Origin: Thermoanaerobaculia bacterium
Lineage (GTDB): Bacteria > Acidobacteriota > Thermoanaerobaculia > Multivoradales > J023
Assembly: GCA_030431255.1 (NCBI GenBank)
Contig: JAUIJL010000007.1
Coordinates: 248,001-312,000 of the forward strand
Reading direction: 5' to 3'
Length of the DNA: 64,000 nucleotides
The position numbers and the translations under genes are program-made. The notes beneath the pieces are model-generated. The model was not told where the DNA came from. It saw only the letters and a program-made list of their open reading frames with translations, and did no database searches. Of this stretch, positions 40,096-50,390 are shown piece by piece (positions within the stretch are counted from its first letter, which is position 1; the number at the start of each line of letters is the position of its first letter).

Positions 40096-43023
40096 ATGAC
40101 CGATAGCGTTCGCTCGAAAGACCTGCCGGCGGCTGCGCCGCCGCTGCTCGATCCCACCGACACCTTTGCCCATCGTCACCTCGGCCCCGACGCCGCCGAG
40201 GTCGAAAAGATGCTCGGCACCCTCGGCCTCGACAGCTTGGATGCCTTGATCGAGCAGACCATTCCCGCCTCGATTCGAATGCAAGCCCCCCTTTCCCTGG
40301 AGTCCCTCGACGGCAGGGCCCTGGGCGAAAGCGAGCTGTTGGCGCGATTGAAGCAGATGGTGTCTAAGAACCAGCTGACCAAACCGCTGATCGGCACCGG
40401 TTATTACGGTTGCTTGGTCCCCGGTGTCATCCAACGCAACATTCTGGAAAACCCTGGTTGGTACACCCAATATACCCCGTACCAGGCTGAGATCTCCCAG
40501 GGTCGGCTGGAGGCCTTGCTCAACTTTCAGACCATGGTCGCCGACTTGACCGGCCTGCCGGTGGCCAACGCTTCCTTGCTCGATGAAGCCACCGCTGCGG
40601 CCGAGGCCATGGGCATGGCTCATACGATTCATCGCGGCAAACGCTCCGCCTTCTTCGCTTCCGAGGATTGCCACCCACAGACCCTCGCTTTGCTCCAAAC
40701 GCGCGCCGACGGGCTCGACTTCGACCTTCGAATCGGCCGGATCGACGAGCTCGACCTGGCGGATCCGGAGCTCTTCGGCGTGCTGCTGCAATATCCGACC
40801 ACCGACGGCCGGGTAGAGGATTACAGCTCGTGGGTCTCCCGGGCTCGCGAGCATAAAGTCGTGGTCTGCTTGGCCACCGATCTCCTGGCACTGACGCTTC
40901 TGCGTTCCCCGGGCGAGATCGGCGCCGACATCGCCGTGGGCTCGGCCCAGCGCTTCGGCGTCCCCCTCGGTTTCGGTGGGCCCCACGCCGCGTTTCTCGC
41001 CACCCGCGACGACTACAAGCGCCAAATCCCGGGACGGATCATCGGCTTGTCCAAGGACGTGCACGGCAACGAGGCCTTGCGCATGGCCATGCAAACCCGC
41101 GAGCAACACATCCGCCGCGAGAAGGCGACTTCCAACATCTGCACCGCCCAAGTGCTGTTGGCGATCATGGCCGGCATGTACGCCGTCTATCACGGCCCCG
41201 AAGGCTTGCGACGCATCGCTCGCCGGGTGCGTGCTCTCACCTGCACCCTGGCCGAGGGGCTGCAACGCCGAGGGCACCGGGTCGAGCCCGGCGTCCGTTT
41301 CGACACCCTGGTGGTGGAGATCGACGGTCAGAACGCCGACCAAGCGGTTAAAACCGCCGCAGACGCCGGCTACGACGTTCGCCGGTGGGACGACCGGCGC
41401 ATCGCTCTCTCCATGGACGAGTCCGTGGTCGCCGGCGACATTGCTCGGCTGCTGAGCGCTTTCGGCGAGCCGACCGACGAGGTCGCGGTGGGCGAGCTGG
41501 CGGGCTGCCTCGATTTGGACCTTCCGGAGCCCCACGCCCGGACCTCGGACTTCCTCACCCACCCGGTGTTTTCGAGCTATCACACCGAGCACGAAATGCT
41601 GCGTTATTTGCACCGCCTGGAAAATCGGGATCTTTCCCTCACCACCTCCATGATCCCCCTCGGCTCGTGCACCATGAAGCTCAACGCCACCTCCGAGATG
41701 GTGCCCGTGACTTGGCCTGAAATCGGCGGCATCCACCCGTTCGCCCCACCCGAGCGCTTCGCGGGTTACCGGGAGCTGTTCCGGACCCTGGAGAGCTGGC
41801 TGGCGTCGATCACCGGTTTCGATGCCGTCTCCTTGCAGCCCAACGCCGGTGCCCAAGGGGAATACGCCGGCTTGATGGTGATTCGAGAATTCCACCGCCA
41901 CCGCGGCGAAACCGCGCGCAACGTGTGCTTGATTCCCGTGTCGGCCCACGGCACCAACCCGGCGTCGGCGGTGATGGCGGGCATGAAGGTGGTGACCGTC
42001 AAATGCGACGACAACGGCAATGTGGACGTCGAGGATCTGCGCGCCAAGGCCGAGAAGCATTCGGAGCACTTGGCGGCCCTGATGGTTACCTACCCCTCGA
42101 CCCACGGTGTGTTCGAAGCCGCCATTCGCGAAATTTGCCGAATCGTGCACGACCACGGCGGACGGGTCTATTTGGACGGCGCCAATATGAACGCCCAGGT
42201 CGGCCTTTGCCGCCCCGGCGACTACGGCGGCGACGTCTGCCACCTGAACCTGCACAAAACCTTCTGCATCCCCCACGGCGGCGGCGGCCCCGGCATGGGG
42301 CCGATCGGCTGCACGGCCGAGCTGGCGCCGTTCCTTCCCGGCCACCCCTTGGTCGCTGGAGTCGGCGGTGAGTCCGCCATGGGCCCGGTGTCGGCGGCAC
42401 CGTGGGGCAGCGCTTCGATCCTGCCCATTTCTTGGGTCTACATTGCGCTCATGGGGGCCGAGGGTCTGACCCGGGCCTCCCAGGTGGCGATCCTCAACGC
42501 CAACTACATGGCGAAACGCTTGGAGGATCATTACCCCGTGCTCTACCTCGGCGAGCAAGGGCGCTGCGCCCACGAGTTCATCCTCGATCTCCGTCCGTTC
42601 AAGAAGAGCGCGGGCATCGAGGCCGAGGATGTGGCGAAACGCTTGATGGATTACGGCTTCCACGCGCCCACCATGTCCTTCCCCGTGGCCGGCACCTTGA
42701 TGATCGAGCCCACGGAGTCGGAATCACCCGCCGAGCTCGACCGCTTTTGTGACGCCATGATCGCCATTCGTGAAGAGATCCGTGCGATCGAAAACGGCGA
42801 CCTGGATCGAGAGGACAATCCGCTCCGCCACGCGCCTCACACCTCGGCCGTGGTCACCGCCGACGAGTGGAGCCACGGCTATAGTCGCAGGCAAGCGGCC
42901 TTTCCCGCCCCCTGGGTCCGGGATCACAAATTCTGGCCGTCGGTGGGCAGAATCGACAATGCCTGGGGGGATCGTCATCTCATTTGTACCTGCCCACCGT
43001 TGGAAGCTTACGAGGAGGATTGA
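40096..43023 (+). CDS. gcvP: Glycine dehydrogenase (decarboxylating), P-protein
   Basis: 975 residues, the single-chain form. GGAG lies eight bases before the ATG. The PLP enzyme decarboxylates glycine and passes the aminomethyl group to lipoyl-GcvH. Diagnostic parts: FAHRHLGPD at the N-terminus, [21 protein letters not shown] (about 100-120), the C-terminal catalytic half with [14 protein letters not shown], and the Schiff-base lysine in [18 protein letters not shown] (about 722). gcvT and gcvH are not in the window. The upstream frame to 39901 lacks protein character and was excluded. Confidence 0.96.
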   Translation: MTDSVRSKDLPAAAPPLLDPTDTFAHRHLGPDAAEVEKMLGTLGLDSLDALIEQTIPASIRMQAPLSLESLDGRALGESELLARLKQMVSKNQLTKPLIGTGYYGCLVPGVIQRNILENPGWYTQYTPYQAEISQGRLEALLNFQTMVADLTGLPVANASLLDEATAAAEAMGMAHTIHRGKRSAFFASEDCHPQTLALLQTRADGLDFDLRIGRIDELDLADPELFGVLLQYPTTDGRVEDYSSWVSRAREHKVVVCLATDLLALTLLRSPGEIGADIAVGSAQRFGVPLGFGGPHAAFLATRDDYKRQIPGRIIGLSKDVHGNEALRMAMQTREQHIRREKATSNICTAQVLLAIMAGMYAVYHGPEGLRRIARRVRALTCTLAEGLQRRGHRVEPGVRFDTLVVEIDGQNADQAVKTAADAGYDVRRWDDRRIALSMDESVVAGDIARLLSAFGEPTDEVAVGELAGCLDLDLPEPHARTSDFLTHPVFSSYHTEHEMLRYLHRLENRDLSLTTSMIPLGSCTMKLNATSEMVPVTWPEIGGIHPFAPPERFAGYRELFRTLESWLASITGFDAVSLQPNAGAQGEYAGLMVIREFHRHRGETARNVCLIPVSAHGTNPASAVMAGMKVVTVKCDDNGNVDVEDLRAKAEKHSEHLAALMVTYPSTHGVFEAAIREICRIVHDHGGRVYLDGANMNAQVGLCRPGDYGGDVCHLNLHKTFCIPHGGGGPGMGPIGCTAELAPFLPGHPLVAGVGGESAMGPVSAAPWGSASILPISWVYIALMGAEGLTRASQVAILNANYMAKRLEDHYPVLYLGEQGRCAHEFILDLRPFKKSAGIEAEDVAKRLMDYGFHAPTMSFPVAGTLMIEPTESESPAELDRFCDAMIAIREEIRAIENGDLDREDNPLRHAPHTSAVVTADEWSHGYSRRQAAFPAPWVRDHKFWPSVGRIDNAWGDRHLICTCPPLEAYEED

Positions 43024-43077
43024 GCCTCGTGGCCCGCGGGTGTCCGAGGCTCGCGGGATCGACAGCTCGTTCGAACG

Positions 43078-46000
43078 ATGATTGCCGGCGTCAGACGACT
43101 GCTGATTCTTGGGATTTCGGTCGGCGCGACCGCCTGGTACGGGATCTCCGCCCGGGCGGAGGTGCCGTCACCCGAAGCCTTGGCGGACGCCGGGATTCCG
43201 CTTATCCGAAGCTTCTCCGCGCAGGAGATCGGCGCCACCCAGGCGGTCGACATCGCTCAAGGTCCGCGGGGCTTGCTCTACTTTTCGGATTACAACCGCG
43301 GGCTTCTCGAATATGACGGCGAGCAGTGGCGCCAATACGAGCTGCCGGATTATGCGGTGGCGATCGAGAACGATTCCGAGGGTCGCATTTGGGTCGGCGG
43401 CCCCGATGAGCTCGGGTTCATGGCTCCGGACGAGAAGGGCCACCTCGAATACAACTCTCTGGTGGACCGGCTGCCCGAGGCCCAGAGAAGCTTCAGCAGC
43501 GTATGGCCCGTGCTCACCACGTCTCGGGGTGTGTTCTTCATGGCCCGAGAATTCCTATTTCGCTTCCACGACGGCGAGATCACCGCTTGGCCGGGCACGG
43601 CAGACGAGATCTTCTACCGCGGTTACGAAATCGACGGTCGGCTCTTCTTCGCCCAGCTCGGGGTCGGGCTGTTGGAGCTGGTTGACGACGAGCTGAAACG
43701 GGTCAGCGGGGATCTTCTGAACGGTGCCGAAGAAATCAACGCCATGTTCGCCCGCGGTGACGGCACCAGCTGGGTCATCACCCGAATCCACGGAGTTTTC
43801 ATCTTCGACGGCCGGCAGCTCCAACCGACCGTCACCCCCGCTTCCGGCTGGCTGATCGAGCAACAGGTACAGCATGCATGCCGTCTACCCCGAGGCCGAT
43901 TCGCCGTCGCCAGCCGTCGGGGGGGAATCGCGATTCTCGATCCCGACCTCCGGATTCTCAATGTGCTCGATGAATCCACCGGTTTGTCGGCGGAGGGGGT
44001 CAGCTATGTCAGAACCGACAATCAAGACAACCTCTGGGCCACCACGGACCGCGGAGTCGACCGGATTGTGCTCGACGCCTCAGTGGTGCTATTCGGGCCG
44101 GACTCCGGCCTCAAAGGCCCGGTTCATACCGCCATTCGGCATCGTGACCGCCTGCTGGTCGGAACCGATTTCGGCCTCTACGTCGGCGACTTCGACACCC
44201 CCACTGGCACCCTCTTCTCGGCGATTCCAGATCTGCCATCTGCGGTTTGGGCCCTGATCTCCGACGACAAAACAGTGCTGGCCGCGACCACAGACGGCGT
44301 CTTCGAGGTTCGCTTGAGCTCCAGCGACGGAATTGGGCTCAGCGTGGTCCGGCGCTTGACCTACGACGCCAGCCAGCTGATCTTTCAACCCGAGCACCAC
44401 AAAGACGAGATTCTGGTGGCCCTGGAGAACGGCCTCGGCAGGATTCACCGTCGGCAAACCGACGACGGTCGATCCGGCTGGATTTGGGCCGGCCGGATCG
44501 TCTCCTCCGGTCAAGAAATGCGAGCCTTCATCGAAGGTGACGACGGCGAGATCTTGGCATGGGATCCCGGCCACGACGAGCTTCAAATCCTCCAATTCCC
44601 CAAGGGCTTTGAGGAAGCTCCGGAGATCCGAAGATTCCCATTCGAATACGGCCCACCGAGCCGAATCGGAGGACAGATCGTCGCATATACCGGCGAAGCC
44701 TACGTGCGCTATCTCGGGCTCGACACCACGGATTGGATCGACGGATTCCCTTTCGGACCGGTGCCGGAAATGGCCCCCTACAACGATCATTTCTTGGTGC
44801 TGGAGGACTCCACCGAGCGCCGCTGGGCTTACGGCTCCCACGGGCTCGGCCTCGCTCGCCCCTCCGATGACGGCTCGATCCGCTTTCAACCCATCGCCGC
44901 CAAACCGATCGACGGCTTCGTCAACCTCTTCGAAGATCCGTTGTTGGAAGGCACGTTCTGGATCGGCACCGCCGACGGCCTCTATCGCTGGAGCGACCAG
45001 GCAGAAACCGCCGACCGGCCCGTCACCACGGCCTTGATCCGGCGGGTGAGCCTGTTACAGCAGGATCGAGTGCTCTACAGCGGCGGCGGACGTCTAGACG
45101 CCCTGCCCATCCTGCCCTTCGAAAACAACAGTTTGCGTTTCGAGTTCGCGGCACCTATCTACGACCAACAGCAACCGCTGCAATACCAAGTGCGCCTGGA
45201 GGGCTTCGACCAGGAATGGACGCCCTGGAGCGAGGAATTCTTCAAGGAATACACCAATCTCCGGGAGGGCTCCTATTCGTTTCGAGCTCGTGCATTGGAT
45301 TCTTGGGGCAAGGTCAGCAACGAGGGGGTCTTTGGATTTCAAATCCTGCCCCCGTGGTACCGAACCCCGGGCAGCTATGCCGGCGCATTCGTGCTCGCCG
45401 TCGGCCTGCTCTTCCTCGGCCTGCGTTGGCGATCGGGCAGTGAGCGGCGAGAGCGCCGACGCCTGGAAACGTTGATCGCCGAGCGTACCGAGGAGCTGGA
45501 GGACGGCAAACGACAGGTGGAGCTCCAGGCCTCGGCGTTGGAGCAGGCCAATCGCCAGCTGGCGGAGGAGAACGAGCACCGACGGGTTCTCGAAGCGGAG
45601 CGGGAGAAGCTGCAGGCCCGCATGGAGCAATCCCAAAAATTGGAGAGTCTGGGCCTGGTGGCCGGTGGAGTGGCCCATGACTTCAACAATATTCTGATGG
45701 CCATCCTGGGCAACGCCGACTTAGCGCTCGAAGACGCGTCCATGGACCCCACCGCCTTGCGCAGCCGTTTACAGGAGATCCGCCGCGCGTCCCACCGAGC
45801 GGCTGAGCTGTGTCGCCACATGCTCGCCTACGCGGGCAAGGGGCCGATCAAAAAGGAAGAGATCAACCTCACCACCATCAGCCTGGAGTGCTTGGAGATG
45901 GTCCGGGCCGGCGTGTCGGCCAATGTCGGCTTCGAGCTCGATATGTTGGAGCATCCCCCGGCGGTCTTGGCGGACGGCACCCAGCTGCGCCAAGTGGTGA

Positions 46001-46785
46001 TGAATGTGATTCTCAACGCGGTAGAGGCCCTCGATCCCCAACAGGTGGAATCGGGCTCGGGACGGATTCGGGTCACGACCAGCTCCAAACATCTCGATCC
46101 ATCGTTCTTCCAAGAAACGTTGCTCGCCGACCCGCTTCCCGGTGGCCCCTACGCGCTCCTGGCCATCGAGGACAACGGCTCCGGCATGGACGAAGCCACC
46201 CTGAAGAAGATTTTCGACCCCTTCTTCACCACCAAATTCACCGGCCGCGGGCTGGGCCTGGCCGCCACCCTAGGCATTGTCCGCAGCCATGACGGAGCGA
46301 TTAAAGCCACCAGCAAACCGGGGCGGGGCACCACCCTCGAGATCTACCTACCGGCCCTCGACCACGGAGCCGACCAGGATCGGCAAAGCGGCACCGAAGA
46401 AATCCGCAGCTGGCGCGAAACCGGAACCGTCTTGGTGGTGGACGACGAGGAGATTGTCCGCGAGGTGGTGTCGGTGATGTTGCGCAATACAGGTTTCGAC
46501 GTGTTGGCGGCCTCGAGCGGCGATCAAGCTTTGGAGATCTTCGCCGAGCAGCACGAGCAGATCACGGCGGTGATTATGGACTTGACCATGCCCGGCACCG
46601 ACGGCCAAACCACTTTCGAGCGCATGCGAGACATTCAACCCGAGGTGAAGGTGGTGCTGTCGACCGGATACGCAGGCGACGACATTGTGGAAAGGTATTT
46701 GGAGGAAGGTTTTGCCGGATTCCTGCACAAGCCGTATCGCGCCAGCGCGCTCCGGGAGACCTTGAAACAAATTCTCGAGGAATAG
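43078..46785 (+). CDS. Hybrid two-component sensor kinase with periplasmic propeller
   Basis: 1235 residues. Signal sequence (about 1-27), then a periplasmic region with two-component-propeller repeats (about 45-650; for example IWVGGPDELGF, LWATTDRGVDRI, FWIGTADGLYRW), a Y_Y_Y domain (about 680-765), one membrane helix (about 765-785), a coiled coil, HisKA with phospho-acceptor His in GGVAHDFNNIL (about 866), HATPase (NVILNAVEAL, DNGSGM, GRGLGLAAT) and a C-terminal receiver (VLVVDDEE, phospho-Asp in IMDLTMPG). The GGVAHDFNN form and fused receiver are typical of hybrid kinases. The layout resembles HTCS-type polysaccharide sensors but ends in a receiver, not an AraC domain, so output needs another protein. 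54 bp after gcvP. Confidence 0.93.
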   Translation: MIAGVRRLLILGISVGATAWYGISARAEVPSPEALADAGIPLIRSFSAQEIGATQAVDIAQGPRGLLYFSDYNRGLLEYDGEQWRQYELPDYAVAIENDSEGRIWVGGPDELGFMAPDEKGHLEYNSLVDRLPEAQRSFSSVWPVLTTSRGVFFMAREFLFRFHDGEITAWPGTADEIFYRGYEIDGRLFFAQLGVGLLELVDDELKRVSGDLLNGAEEINAMFARGDGTSWVITRIHGVFIFDGRQLQPTVTPASGWLIEQQVQHACRLPRGRFAVASRRGGIAILDPDLRILNVLDESTGLSAEGVSYVRTDNQDNLWATTDRGVDRIVLDASVVLFGPDSGLKGPVHTAIRHRDRLLVGTDFGLYVGDFDTPTGTLFSAIPDLPSAVWALISDDKTVLAATTDGVFEVRLSSSDGIGLSVVRRLTYDASQLIFQPEHHKDEILVALENGLGRIHRRQTDDGRSGWIWAGRIVSSGQEMRAFIEGDDGEILAWDPGHDELQILQFPKGFEEAPEIRRFPFEYGPPSRIGGQIVAYTGEAYVRYLGLDTTDWIDGFPFGPVPEMAPYNDHFLVLEDSTERRWAYGSHGLGLARPSDDGSIRFQPIAAKPIDGFVNLFEDPLLEGTFWIGTADGLYRWSDQAETADRPVTTALIRRVSLLQQDRVLYSGGGRLDALPILPFENNSLRFEFAAPIYDQQQPLQYQVRLEGFDQEWTPWSEEFFKEYTNLREGSYSFRARALDSWGKVSNEGVFGFQILPPWYRTPGSYAGAFVLAVGLLFLGLRWRSGSERRERRRLETLIAERTEELEDGKRQVELQASALEQANRQLAEENEHRRVLEAEREKLQARMEQSQKLESLGLVAGGVAHDFNNILMAILGNADLALEDASMDPTALRSRLQEIRRASHRAAELCRHMLAYAGKGPIKKEEINLTTISLECLEMVRAGVSANVGFELDMLEHPPAVLADGTQLRQVVMNVILNAVEALDPQQVESGSGRIRVTTSSKHLDPSFFQETLLADPLPGGPYALLAIEDNGSGMDEATLKKIFDPFFTTKFTGRGLGLAATLGIVRSHDGAIKATSKPGRGTTLEIYLPALDHGADQDRQSGTEEIRSWRETGTVLVVDDEEIVREVVSVMLRNTGFDVLAASSGDQALEIFAEQHEQITAVIMDLTMPGTDGQTTFERMRDIQPEVKVVLSTGYAGDDIVERYLEEGFAGFLHKPYRASALRETLKQILEE

Positions 46786-46901
46786 ATGAGACCGAGATTC
46801 GCCGGATTCTGCCCTATCTATCGCTCGATCGAATCGTCGATCGACATCACCACCGAGCTTGAGATCGTGCTGATCGAGGGCCGGTAAAAGAGGAGAGATG
46901 C

Positions 46902-47972
46902 ATGACTGAGTGGTTGGACCGCTCCAGCCCGACCCGCGAGGGCGAGGAGCTCGACTTGCAGGCGCTGGAGCCGCAGATCCACGAGCATTTGCCCCAGACC
47001 CGCGGCAACCGTCTCGAAGTGGAGCAATTTCCCAGCGGCTTCTCCAACCTCACGTACTTGCTGCGCTGTGGCGACACCGAGATGGTGCTCCGGCGCCCGC
47101 CGTTCGGCAACCGCGTCAAATCCGCCCATGACATGAGCCGCGAGTTCCGAGTGCTCTCGGCTTTGCAAGGGGTCTACCCCTTGGCGCCGAAGCCGTATTT
47201 TCATTGCGACGACGAATCGGTTCTGGGAGCCCCTTTTTACGTCATGGAAAGGCGTCGGGGCATCATTCTTCGGCGGACCCTGCCGAAAGGCCTCGGCTTG
47301 GGCCCGGTGATCGCGGGCAAGCTCTCGGAACGCTTCATCGAGAGCTTGGCCGAGTTGCATATGTTGGACTACCGAGCCGCCGACTTGGAAAGCCTGGGTA
47401 AACCCGAGGGTTATGTGGAGCGTCAGGTGACCGGCTGGATTCAACGCTACACCAAAGCCCAAACCGACAATTGGCCCGAATTCGAGCAGACCGGGGCCTG
47501 GCTGTTGGACAACCAGCCCCAGTCGTCCGATGCCGGCTTGATCCACAACGACTACAAATACGACAACGTCTTGCTCGACCCCAACGACCTGACGCGTTTG
47601 GTCGGGGTGTTGGATTGGGAAATGTGCACGGTCGGCGACCCTCTGATGGATCTCGGCACGAGCTTGGCCTATTGGGTCCAAGCCGACGATCCACCGGCGT
47701 TCATCGGCGCCGCTTTCGGCCCCACGGCCATCCCCGGCAGCTGGACCCGACAACGCTTGGCAGAGCACTATGCCGCGCGCACCGGCGCGGACACCTCCAA
47801 TCTGGTGTTCTACATGTGCTTCGGCTACTACAAGCTCGGCGTCATCGTGCAACAGATCTACTATCGATATTTCAAAGGACACACCCAAGACCCTCGCTTC
47901 GCTCAGCTGAATCAGATGGTGGGCCTGCTGGGCAAGATCGCTGCCCATACCCTGAGCCGTGGCACCCTCTGA
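46902..47972 (+). CDS. APH-type phosphotransferase (ACAD10/11 kinase-half family)
   Basis: 356 residues, aminoglycoside-phosphotransferase fold. Catalytic loop LIHNDYKYDNVLLD (about 218-231) and metal-binding DWEMCTVGDPLMDLG (about 244) are intact. The N-lobe segment FPSGFSNLTYLLRCG and VLRRPPFG are typical of the family paired or fused with acyl-CoA dehydrogenases in ACAD10/ACAD11, where 4-hydroxyacyl-CoAs are phosphorylated before processing. A matching acyl-CoA dehydrogenase lies at 6.6-7.8 kb in this window, not adjacent. Joint action is inference. Confidence 0.9.
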   Translation: MTEWLDRSSPTREGEELDLQALEPQIHEHLPQTRGNRLEVEQFPSGFSNLTYLLRCGDTEMVLRRPPFGNRVKSAHDMSREFRVLSALQGVYPLAPKPYFHCDDESVLGAPFYVMERRRGIILRRTLPKGLGLGPVIAGKLSERFIESLAELHMLDYRAADLESLGKPEGYVERQVTGWIQRYTKAQTDNWPEFEQTGAWLLDNQPQSSDAGLIHNDYKYDNVLLDPNDLTRLVGVLDWEMCTVGDPLMDLGTSLAYWVQADDPPAFIGAAFGPTAIPGSWTRQRLAEHYAARTGADTSNLVFYMCFGYYKLGVIVQQIYYRYFKGHTQDPRFAQLNQMVGLLGKIAAHTLSRGTL

Positions 47973-48023
47973 TCCGCCGCCGAACGTTTAGAGCTGAAAC
48001 TTTGAAGTGAGCCCCCCACTTCC

Positions 48024-48767
48024 ATGAAGAAATTCCTTCGGCGCTTGGTAGAGATCTTTGTCCTGCCGCCGGCGGGCCCACTTTGGCTCGCCCTGGCGGG
48101 AGCACTGACCCTGAAGACCCGCTGGCGAAAAGCGGGTCGATGGATGATCGGCATCGCCCTGGTCTCCCTCTACCTGCTCTCCACCCAAGTGGTCCAAACC
48201 GCCATCGTCGCCACCGTGGACCATCACCCGCCTCTGCCCCACGACGGTAAAGGCTGGGAGCCCGCCGACGCCATCGTGGTGCTCGGCGCCGGGGTCCAAT
48301 GGGGCAGCCGCGAGTGGGATGGCGACGCCCCGAGCTCCATGGCCGTCGCCCGCCTGCGCTACGCCGCCGAGGTCCACCGCCAAACTCAGCTCCCGGTTCT
48401 GGTCACGGGTTATACCGGTGACGGCATGAAAGTGGTGATGGAACGCGACTTCGGCATTCCGGTGGAATGGATCGAGGACCGCAGCTACGACACCATTCAG
48501 AACGCTGAGAAAACGGCCCACATCCTGCGCAAGGAAAAGATCCAGCGCGTCTATTTGGTGACCCATTTCTGGCACATGCCCCGGTCCGTCCTGGCGTTCC
48601 AGGCCGTCGGCATCGAGGTGGTGCCCGCGCCCATGGGTTTCGTCGGCCACCGACCGGGTGAGAGCCTGCTCGACCGTTGGCGTCCTCGGGCGGGTCCGCT
48701 CTTCGTCGCCAATTTGGTTTTTCACGAGTGGATCGGCCTAGCCTGGTATTGGTGGCGCTACACCTGA
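48024..48767 (+). CDS. YdcF/SanA-family (DUF218) membrane protein
   Basis: 247 residues with two N-terminal membrane helices (about 10-30 and 40-60) and a DUF218 domain (about 82-235). Family blocks: DAIVVLGAGVQ, then a conserved Asp-rich loop, VLVTGYTGDG, EDRSYDTIQNAEKTA and VYLVTHFWHMPRSVLAF. Related proteins (ElyC, SanA) affect envelope integrity, and the exact reaction is unsettled. 51 bp after the kinase gene in the same direction, possibly one transcript. Confidence 0.9.
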   Translation: MKKFLRRLVEIFVLPPAGPLWLALAGALTLKTRWRKAGRWMIGIALVSLYLLSTQVVQTAIVATVDHHPPLPHDGKGWEPADAIVVLGAGVQWGSREWDGDAPSSMAVARLRYAAEVHRQTQLPVLVTGYTGDGMKVVMERDFGIPVEWIEDRSYDTIQNAEKTAHILRKEKIQRVYLVTHFWHMPRSVLAFQAVGIEVVPAPMGFVGHRPGESLLDRWRPRAGPLFVANLVFHEWIGLAWYWWRYT

Positions 48768-48945
48768 TCACCGCCCCTGTGCTCAGCTCTCGGGACAACG
48801 ATTCACGCCGTCTTCAAGCCGTCTTCATCCAAGATTGAGCAAATAGCGGGTCCAATGCCGGTCACGGCCCCGCCCGAGGTCGATCCGACCCGCAGCCCGA
48901 AATCCACCGGCCCATTCCGCAGCCAAGAACCAGGAGAGCCACGCC

Positions 48946-49563
48946 ATGACTCAGATCTTTCGTCCTCTTCCCATGATCCTCGCCGCCCTCGTCCTGCTCG
49001 CCCTACCCACCGTCGGCTCGGCCGGGGACTACGTGCACCCCTACGACTTCCCCCAACACGACAAAGCCCCCGACATCTTCTATGCCGGTATCGAAATCCC
49101 CGCCGGGGGCTTCACCAAATATGAGATCGACAGCGACACCGGTCACATCATGGTGGACCGCTTCGTGCGCATGCCCGTCGCCTACCCCGCCAACTATGGC
49201 TTCGTCACCCAAACCATGGGCGGCGACGGCGACCCCCTCGACGTCTTGGTCATCACCCGCGCCCCCCTGCACCCCGGCGTGCTGATCAAAGTACGACCGA
49301 TCGCCGTGCTCAAAACCATCGACGGCGGCGAGGTCGACGACAAAATCGTCGCCGTGCCGGCGACCAAGCTCGATCCCACCTACGAAAAAATCAAAGACAT
49401 CGGCGACCTCCCGGATCAAGATCGCGAGCGCATCGAGTCGTTCTTCCGGGTCTACAAACAAATGAAAAGCGACAAGGTGATCGAGATCAAATCCTGGGGC
49501 GACCTGGCCGAGGCCAAAAAGATGCTGCAAGCAGCCTTCGACGCCTACAAGAAGGACAAGTAG
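48946..49563 (+). CDS. ppa: Inorganic pyrophosphatase with an export signal
   Basis: 205 residues. AGGAGAG precedes the ATG. Family I soluble pyrophosphatase: KYEIDSDTG, VAYPANYGFV and the metal-binding GDGDPLDVLVI (about 98-108) are intact, as is DIGDLPDQ. It hydrolyses PPi to two phosphates with Mg2+. Unusually, residues 1-26 (MTQIFRPLPMILAALVLLAL...VGSAG) are a signal peptide, so the enzyme should work outside the cytoplasm, where PPi supply is unclear. Followed by a strong terminator. Confidence 0.93.
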   Translation: MTQIFRPLPMILAALVLLALPTVGSAGDYVHPYDFPQHDKAPDIFYAGIEIPAGGFTKYEIDSDTGHIMVDRFVRMPVAYPANYGFVTQTMGGDGDPLDVLVITRAPLHPGVLIKVRPIAVLKTIDGGEVDDKIVAVPATKLDPTYEKIKDIGDLPDQDRERIESFFRVYKQMKSDKVIEIKSWGDLAEAKKMLQAAFDAYKKDK

Positions 49564-49659
49564 GTGCTGAGCTAGATCTCACAATTGCAGAACCCCCTCA
49601 GTCTCCCTGGGGTAGCTCCGCTACCCCTCCCTGGCTTTAGGCAAACTGCCTCGAATTAC

Positions 49660-49693
49660 GGCCATGCTGATCCTCGGATCGCATGGCCTTTTT
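49660..49693 (+). terminator. Strong Rho-independent terminator after the pyrophosphatase gene
   Basis: GGCCATGC/GCATGGCC stem extended by an inner GATCC-TC-GGATC, followed by TTTTT. Another hairpin without a T-tract, GGGGTAGC-TCC-GCTACCCC, lies just upstream at 49609-49627. Confidence 0.88.
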
Positions 49694-49703
49694 CTTTTGC
49701 CCA

Positions 49704-50182
49704 GCCGGCAACTTCCTCTCCGAGCACAAGTACTACCCGTTCGGCGAAGGAGCCACCCGCCCGGCTCAGAACGACCTGCCGCTCAAATTCACGGGCCACG
49801 AACGGGACTTCTACGCGGATGGAGCTAGCGACGACCTGGACTACATGCACGCCCGCTTCTGTGATCCCCGGGTGGGGCGGTTCTTGTCGGTGGATCCGGT
49901 CTTGGGGTCGCCTCCTACGCCGCAAAACTGGGATCGAAATAGCTATGTCAGAGGAAATCCAATGGTCTTGATCGACCCTTCTGGGAAAAAGTCGAGTTTG
50001 CAGATCAAGAGAGCAAACGCGTTTTTGAAGACTACGTTTCAGAGCTCGACTCCGAATCGATCGACTACCAGAACGTGAAGACCTTCAAGGAATCAGACAA
50101 TGAACCTCCAAAGCGCTCTTCTCTTGTTCTCGTTCTTTCTTGCAACTCTTGGCTGCTCAACTCACCAGGTCAAACCTGGTGA
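49704..50182 (+). pseudogene. Remnant of an Rhs/YD-repeat protein (3' end only)
   Basis: From AGNFLSEHKYYPFG through the Rhs core signature (KFTGHERDFY, LDYMHARFCDPRVGRFLSVDP, NRNSYVRGNP-like, LIDPSGK) the frame is intact, but the huge 5' part is missing and the piece begins inside a terminator. After LIDPSGKK the frame leaves protein-like sequence. The -1 frame at GGGAAAAAG (49983-49991) continues with VEFADQESKRVFEDYVSEL..., stopping at 50180. This is what the variable C-terminal (toxin or effector) part of an Rhs protein would look like. A one-base loss in the A-run is the simplest explanation. Confidence 0.75.
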
Positions 50183-50390
50183 TCTAAATCTAGATGGATT
50201 CGATCTGAGTGAGCTGGAAGCGAGAGAAGACTTTGTTGCGATGCTTTCCGAACTAATAGAAGGACAGGCAACCTGCATGTTCTCAGATGAATTGCTGGCA
50301 CGGATAACAACCGGTTCATCTGAACAGCATCGACAATGGAAACCGGAAGCGAAACCGACATCGCGTCGCCACAAATCACCAACGATCACG
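50100..50390 (+). pseudogene. 3'-truncated lipoprotein gene after the Rhs remnant
   Basis: Starts MNLQSALLLFSFF with lipobox LATLGC, then an acidic region (LNLDGFDLSELEAREDFVAMLSEL). After about residue 95 the frame runs antisense into the next gene and is no longer protein-like, so the true 3' end has been lost at about 50390. A lipoprotein directly after an Rhs tip could have been its immunity protein. That role is inference. Confidence 0.5.

Noticed and set aside
40021-42663. An 880-codon open frame on the minus strand
   Set aside because: Entirely antisense to gcvP, whose whole length matches P-protein; the long frame is a by-product of GC-rich third positions.
49683-50078. Intact small Rhs-like gene starting at the ATG at 49683
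   Set aside because: That ATG lies within the stem of the pyrophosphatase terminator and lacks a binding site; homology begins later and implies a lost 5' part.
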